Shown one piece after another: positions 60,809 through 64,000 of a stretch of 64,000 nucleotides of DNA. The stretch lies in assembly GCF_030378165.1 (NCBI RefSeq), contig NZ_CP119766.1, forward strand, positions 3,658,001 to 3,722,000. The letters are read 5' to 3'. The notes beneath the pieces were generated by a model. That model saw nothing but the letters and a program-made list of their open reading frames with translations, was not told where the DNA came from and made no database searches. The stretch's first letter is position 1. Every line of letters starts with the position of its first letter. A program made the position numbers and the translations under genes. Source of the DNA: Flavobacterium panacagri. Lineage in GTDB: Bacteria > Bacteroidota > Bacteroidia > Flavobacteriales > Flavobacteriaceae.

Positions 60809-61221
60809 GAAAACCATATCTTTAATTTTTTAATCGAACAAAACTTCTTTTTTTCTTCAAATATTAATTTTAACCTTCTTAAGACTTGCATATTCAGTAA
60901 TTTCTTAACCATTCCATATATTAAATTTTTTGTTCTGTTTGCTTACGTTGTATTATCCGTTATTATAATATGCGATATATGATGAATTTGCGAAATATAA
61001 CTAATCTTAATACTAGTTTTAAGTGTATTTGTTTGATTTTTAGTAAATTAGTTGTTTAGCACGCTTCTTGCTTTTTCTTTTTCATTATCAGATTAGCTAA
61101 AAAAGGCGTGTTTTTTCTCTTAATAAACCACGTCTTCCAAATTTGATTTTCGGTACAGTTTACACTAAACTGAGTTGTTCTATAACTATAAAAAGCTGTT
61201 TACTAATTAAATATCAATTTT
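60809..61221. other. Intergenic region upstream of two hydrolase genes
   Basis: Very AT-rich, with no convincing gene. A weak inverted repeat (about CACGC/GCGTG, 61060-61112) with a T-run is present. The clearest element is a palindrome at 61156-61172. Confidence 0.5.
61156..61172. promoter_or_regulatory. Palindrome CAGTTT-N5-AAACTG upstream of alpha/beta hydrolase genes
   Basis: A perfect 6-5-6 inverted repeat lies 49 bp before the start codon at 61222, in the place expected for an operator. No regulator gene adjoins it. Confidence 0.4.
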
Positions 61222-61992
61222 ATGACAAAATCAAAATCTATTATTCTTGTTCACGGAAACTTTGTAAATGATGTTAGTTGGACAAAGTGGAAAGAACGAT
61301 ATGAACAGAAAGGCTACACGGTTTACACGCCTGCTAATCCTGGTCACGAAGGAAATCCTTCAGATTTAAGAAAAACAGTCCACCCTGATCTTACCAAAAC
61401 TGGTTTTATTGATGTAGTAAATAATATCGCAAAACTGGCAGACAGTTTGCCTGAGAAGCCTCTTATAATTGGTCATTCGATGGCTGGAATGGCGGCAATG
61501 AAATTATTAGAATTGGATAAAGCAGCAGCAGCAGTAAGTATAGACGGTGCTCCTCCAAAAAATGTATTTCCGCCTTTTACAACCTTAAAATCGGTACTTC
61601 CTGCTTTTGGATTCTTTTCTTCCAGTAAATATTTCATGGGAAGCCGTGAATGGTATGACAAATGCTTCTTTAACACTTTGCAACATAGAGACAGAGCAAA
61701 AGCTTTTGATACTATTGCAGTGCCTGAAAGTTATAAAGTGAGTCGTGAATTGGTTTTAAATTCTTTTTCGAATATTGATTTCAGCAAACCACACAAGCCA
61801 ATTTTATTTATTGGAGGCGCTAGTGATACTATTTTTCCAGCATCACTTACAACAACACTGGCTAGAAAGTATAAAGACAGAAATAGTCAGGTTGATCTGA
61901 AAATTTTTCCCGGAAAAAGCCACTTCATCTGCGGAGAACCAGGCTGGGAAGTAGTTGCAGATTATATTTTAGAATGGTATGAAAATCTATAA
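61222..61992 (+). CDS. Alpha/beta hydrolase
   Basis: This 256-residue cytosolic protein has the oxyanion region VHGNFVNDVSW, nucleophile S86 in IIGHSMAGMAAM, a likely acid in GGASDTIFP and the histidine in GKSHFICGEPGW. These are the marks of a small alpha/beta hydrolase of the esterase/epoxide hydrolase type. It is followed after 23 bp by a second alpha/beta hydrolase gene, forming a two-gene unit. The substrate is unknown. Confidence 0.9.
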   Translation: MTKSKSIILVHGNFVNDVSWTKWKERYEQKGYTVYTPANPGHEGNPSDLRKTVHPDLTKTGFIDVVNNIAKLADSLPEKPLIIGHSMAGMAAMKLLELDKAAAAVSIDGAPPKNVFPPFTTLKSVLPAFGFFSSSKYFMGSREWYDKCFFNTLQHRDRAKAFDTIAVPESYKVSRELVLNSFSNIDFSKPHKPILFIGGASDTIFPASLTTTLARKYKDRNSQVDLKIFPGKSHFICGEPGWEVVADYILEWYENL

Positions 61993-62015
61993 TAACAATT
62001 AAAAACGAAGTTAAA

Positions 62016-62834
62016 ATGGCTAAAATTAAAGTAAAAGACGGAACAGAGATTTATTACAAAGATTGGGGGACAGGAACACCAATTTTTTTTCATCACGGCT
62101 GGCCCTTGTCAGCAGATGACTGGGATGCACAGATGTTATTTTTCTTAGACAAAGGATTTAGAGTTATTGCGCATGACAGAAGAGGTCATGGAAGATCTAC
62201 TCAGACTTATACGGGAAATGAAATGGACACTTACGCAGCAGACGTAGCAGAATTGACAGCATTTTTAGATCTAAAAGATGCTATTCATATTGGTCACTCA
62301 ACAGGAGGTGGAGAAGCGATTCACTATGCAGCTAAATATGGCAAAGGCCGAGTTTCTAAAGTAATTTTGATTAGTGCTGTGACTCCGTATATGATTAAAG
62401 ATGCCAATAATCCAGATGGTGTGCCTATTGAAGTTTTTGATGATATCCGTTTTAATACCGCAAACAACCGACAGCAGTTTTATCAGGATATTACTTTTCC
62501 ATTTTATGGTTATAATAGGGAAGGAGCTAATATCAAAAAAGGAATTCAGGACAATTGGTGGCGTCAGGGAATGAACGGAGGAATTAAAGCACATTACGAC
62601 TGCATAAAAGCATTTTCTGAAACTGATTTTACAGAAGATCTAAAAAGTGTTGATTTTCCAGTTTTGATTCTTCATGGAGAAGACGATCAAATTGTGCCTT
62701 ATAATGTAACAGCACTTCGTGCAGCAAAATTGTTGAAAAATGGAAAATTAATTACTTATCCTGGACTTTGCCACGGAATTCCAACAACCGATGCAGATCG
62801 AGTAAACGCAGATATTTTAGACTTTATTAAGTAA
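62016..62834 (+). CDS. Alpha/beta hydrolase, non-haem chloroperoxidase-like
   Basis: This 272-residue cytosolic protein closely follows the pattern of bacterial cofactor-free chloroperoxidases: KVKDGTEIYYKDWGTGTPIFF, HHGWPLSADDWDAQ, RRGHGRS, S95 in HIGHSTGGGEA, the acid in ILHGEDDQIVPY and the histidine in GLCHGIPTT. Such enzymes also hydrolyse esters and their natural reaction is often esterase activity. It is translated from the same mRNA as the preceding hydrolase. Confidence 0.93.
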   Translation: MAKIKVKDGTEIYYKDWGTGTPIFFHHGWPLSADDWDAQMLFFLDKGFRVIAHDRRGHGRSTQTYTGNEMDTYAADVAELTAFLDLKDAIHIGHSTGGGEAIHYAAKYGKGRVSKVILISAVTPYMIKDANNPDGVPIEVFDDIRFNTANNRQQFYQDITFPFYGYNREGANIKKGIQDNWWRQGMNGGIKAHYDCIKAFSETDFTEDLKSVDFPVLILHGEDDQIVPYNVTALRAAKLLKNGKLITYPGLCHGIPTTDADRVNADILDFIK

Positions 62835-62866
62835 TTTGAAATAGTAAAATTGCTTTTAGATTAAAA

Positions 62867-62903
62867 AAAACAAAGCCTTCATTAATTATGAAGGCTTTGT
62901 TTT
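62867..62903. terminator. Bidirectional intrinsic terminator
   Basis: AAAACAAAGCCTTCAT and ATGAAGGCTTTGTTTT form a perfect 16-bp stem between the convergent hydrolase and GH125 genes. Its edge touches the GH125 stop codon. Confidence 0.9.
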
Positions 62904-64000
62904 TATAAGTTTTTATCTTTTAAAACTTGAGGATATTTTTGACTGGTATGTACAATCATTTCGCCAAACAAAGTATTTGCCCACGCAAACCATTTTCGGG
63001 TAAATTTGTTTACATCGTCTTTATGAAAAGATTCGTGCATAAAACCCGTATCAGCATTAGTTTTAATCAAAGTGCTAATACATTGTTTTATTTCGTTTTC
63101 ATCAATACTGGTAATGGCTCTTAAAACAATACTCATTGGCCAGATGGTGTCTACGCCAGTATGCGGACCTCCAATACCTTCTCCAGCTTTGCCTTTGTAG
63201 AAAAACGGATTATTTTCAGACAAAACAATTTTTCTTGTATTAAGATATAATGGATCATTTGGAGCAATTGCCCCTAAATACGGAAGCGACAATAAAGAAG
63301 GAACATTCGCATCATCCATCATATGAAAACTGCCATATCCATTGACTTCAAAAGCAATAATTTTTCCAAATTTCGGATGATTTATAATACCGTGCTCATT
63401 TAATCCTTTTTGAACTTGTTCCCTAAGTTCTTTTGCTTGATGAACCAAATCGTCGTCTTTTAAAGGAGGAAGAGAGAAAATCTCAATTAGATATCCTAAT
63501 ATTTCAATCGCAAACATATTACTCGGAATCAAATAACCAAATAAAGTAGAATCGTCACTAGGTCTAAAAGTCGAAACAATCAAGCCGCATGGTTTTACAG
63601 GATAACCATAACCCGCTAACGGAACGCCGTCTGTAGCCCAAGCCGTCTGACGCTGAAAACTATACGGACCGCCTTTGCCGTCCATTCTTTGCTGTTCTTT
63701 AAAGGTTTTTAGAACTAGTTTCATGGCCTCTTTCCAATGGCTGTCAAACATAGAAATATCGCCAGTTTCTTTCCAATAACCATGAGCCAGCCGAACAGGA
63801 TAACACAAACTGTCAATTTCCCATTTTCGTTCATGGATTCCTGGTTTCATGTCTGTTAAATCATTTTTCCATTCACTTTCTTTATTGAAATCTTTGTAAA
63901 ATGCATTAGCATAAGGATCTAAAATGATGCATTTCGCTTGACGATTTATAACACCTTTTACCAATTCGGCTAGTTTCGGGTCTTGTTTTACAAACGGAAT
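62903..64000 (-). CDS. Glycoside hydrolase family 125 (exo-alpha-1,6-mannosidase-like), 5' end cut by window
   Basis: The frame stays open to the right window edge, with residues before the internal methionine at 63964 (VKQDPKLAELV) still fitting the family, so the true start lies outside. About 365 residues are visible of the usual 430-480. Features include LDPYANAFYKDFN, WEIDSLCYPVRLAHGYW, SFQRQTAWATDGVPL and GEGIGGPHTGVDTIWPMSI. The last of these contains the acidic residues of the GH125 (alpha/alpha)6 active site. The enzyme trims alpha-1,6-linked mannose from glycans. Confidence 0.93.
   Translation of the reverse strand: MPFVKQDPKLAELVKGVINRQAKCIILDPYANAFYKDFNKESEWKNDLTDMKPGIHERKWEIDSLCYPVRLAHGYWKETGDISMFDSHWKEAMKLVLKTFKEQQRMDGKGGPYSFQRQTAWATDGVPLAGYGYPVKPCGLIVSTFRPSDDSTLFGYLIPSNMFAIEILGYLIEIFSLPPLKDDDLVHQAKELREQVQKGLNEHGIINHPKFGKIIAFEVNGYGSFHMMDDANVPSLLSLPYLGAIAPNDPLYLNTRKIVLSENNPFFYKGKAGEGIGGPHTGVDTIWPMSIVLRAITSIDENEIKQCISTLIKTNADTGFMHESFHKDDVNKFTRKWFAWANTLFGEMIVHTSQKYPQVLKDKNL

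Overview
The window is chromosomal DNA from a member of the Bacteroidota, most likely a Flavobacterium. The DNA is AT-rich. There are three complete SusC/SusD pairs, FecR-type anti-sigma/ECF sigma pairs, lipoproteins with the SusD-type lipobox, several intergenic matches to the flavobacterial -7 element TAnnTTTG, and no strong Shine-Dalgarno sites. No rRNA, tRNA, CRISPR array, prophage or intact insertion sequence was seen. Positions 1-2358 and 62903-64000 hold genes cut by the window edges.

Layout. (1) 1-13984, minus strand: an ECF sigma factor, a FecR anti-sigma factor, an STN-bearing SusC, SusD, a TlpA-like thioredoxin lipoprotein-type protein, an S9 prolyl-oligopeptidase-like peptidase and an M16 peptidase. 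This reads as a signal-responsive system that imports and degrades peptides. (2) 14279-16886: a TPR/AraC membrane regulator, a 600-bp stretch with an FNR-type palindrome and a possible gene remnant, and an isochorismatase-fold protein that lacks its catalytic cysteine. (3) 16987-23214, plus strand: a probable copper acquisition and handling locus. It encodes a short Cys protein, a FixH/YtkA-like lipoprotein, an OprC/NosA-like TonB receptor with CxxxM and HxM motifs, a second short Cys protein, MbnP and the di-haem peroxidase MbnH. (4) 23407-31146: a DUF1254/DUF1214 lipoprotein, a type I arylsulfatase, a methyltransferase, REP-like palindromes, a ChrB-AraC fusion and a Crp/Fnr regulator. (5) 31212-33607: little-characterised lipoproteins. 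(6) 33793-37068: a four-gene operon for quinone/electrophile-type chemistry (flavodoxin-fold quinone reductase, membrane-anchored alpha/beta hydrolase, tandem ABM monooxygenase, DJ-1/PfpI protein), with a perfect palindromic operator in its promoter. (7) 37202-43618: a membrane class III cyclase, secreted unknowns, an AraC regulator, an NmrA-like reductase and a zinc-finger/FAD monooxygenase fusion. (8) 43826-53901, plus strand: a second ECF sigma/FecR/SusC/SusD system, this time with a metzincin-type metalloprotease and a DUF3347 protein. (9) 54282-59292: a third SusC/SusD pair without its own sigma/FecR, preceded by a long leader that encodes a 26-residue Cys-tailed peptide. (10) 59441-64000: a membrane histidine kinase, two alpha/beta hydrolases and a GH125 alpha-mannosidase fragment.

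The standout is the 16987-23214 locus. MbnP/MbnH pairs are known copper proteins in which MbnH converts an MbnP tryptophan to kynurenine. Here the pair sits with an OprC-type receptor that carries the copper-ligand motifs, a tandem FixH-like lipoprotein and two paralogous membrane-anchored proteins whose three cysteines fall at identical positions (39, 49, 53). Together they look like an envelope copper pathway from outer membrane to periplasm. Other notable points are domain fusions (ChrB-AraC, DnaJ-type zinc finger with FAD monooxygenase, 2TM with alpha/beta hydrolase), intergenic inverted-repeat families, and hairpins at matching positions ahead of both sigma-controlled susC genes.
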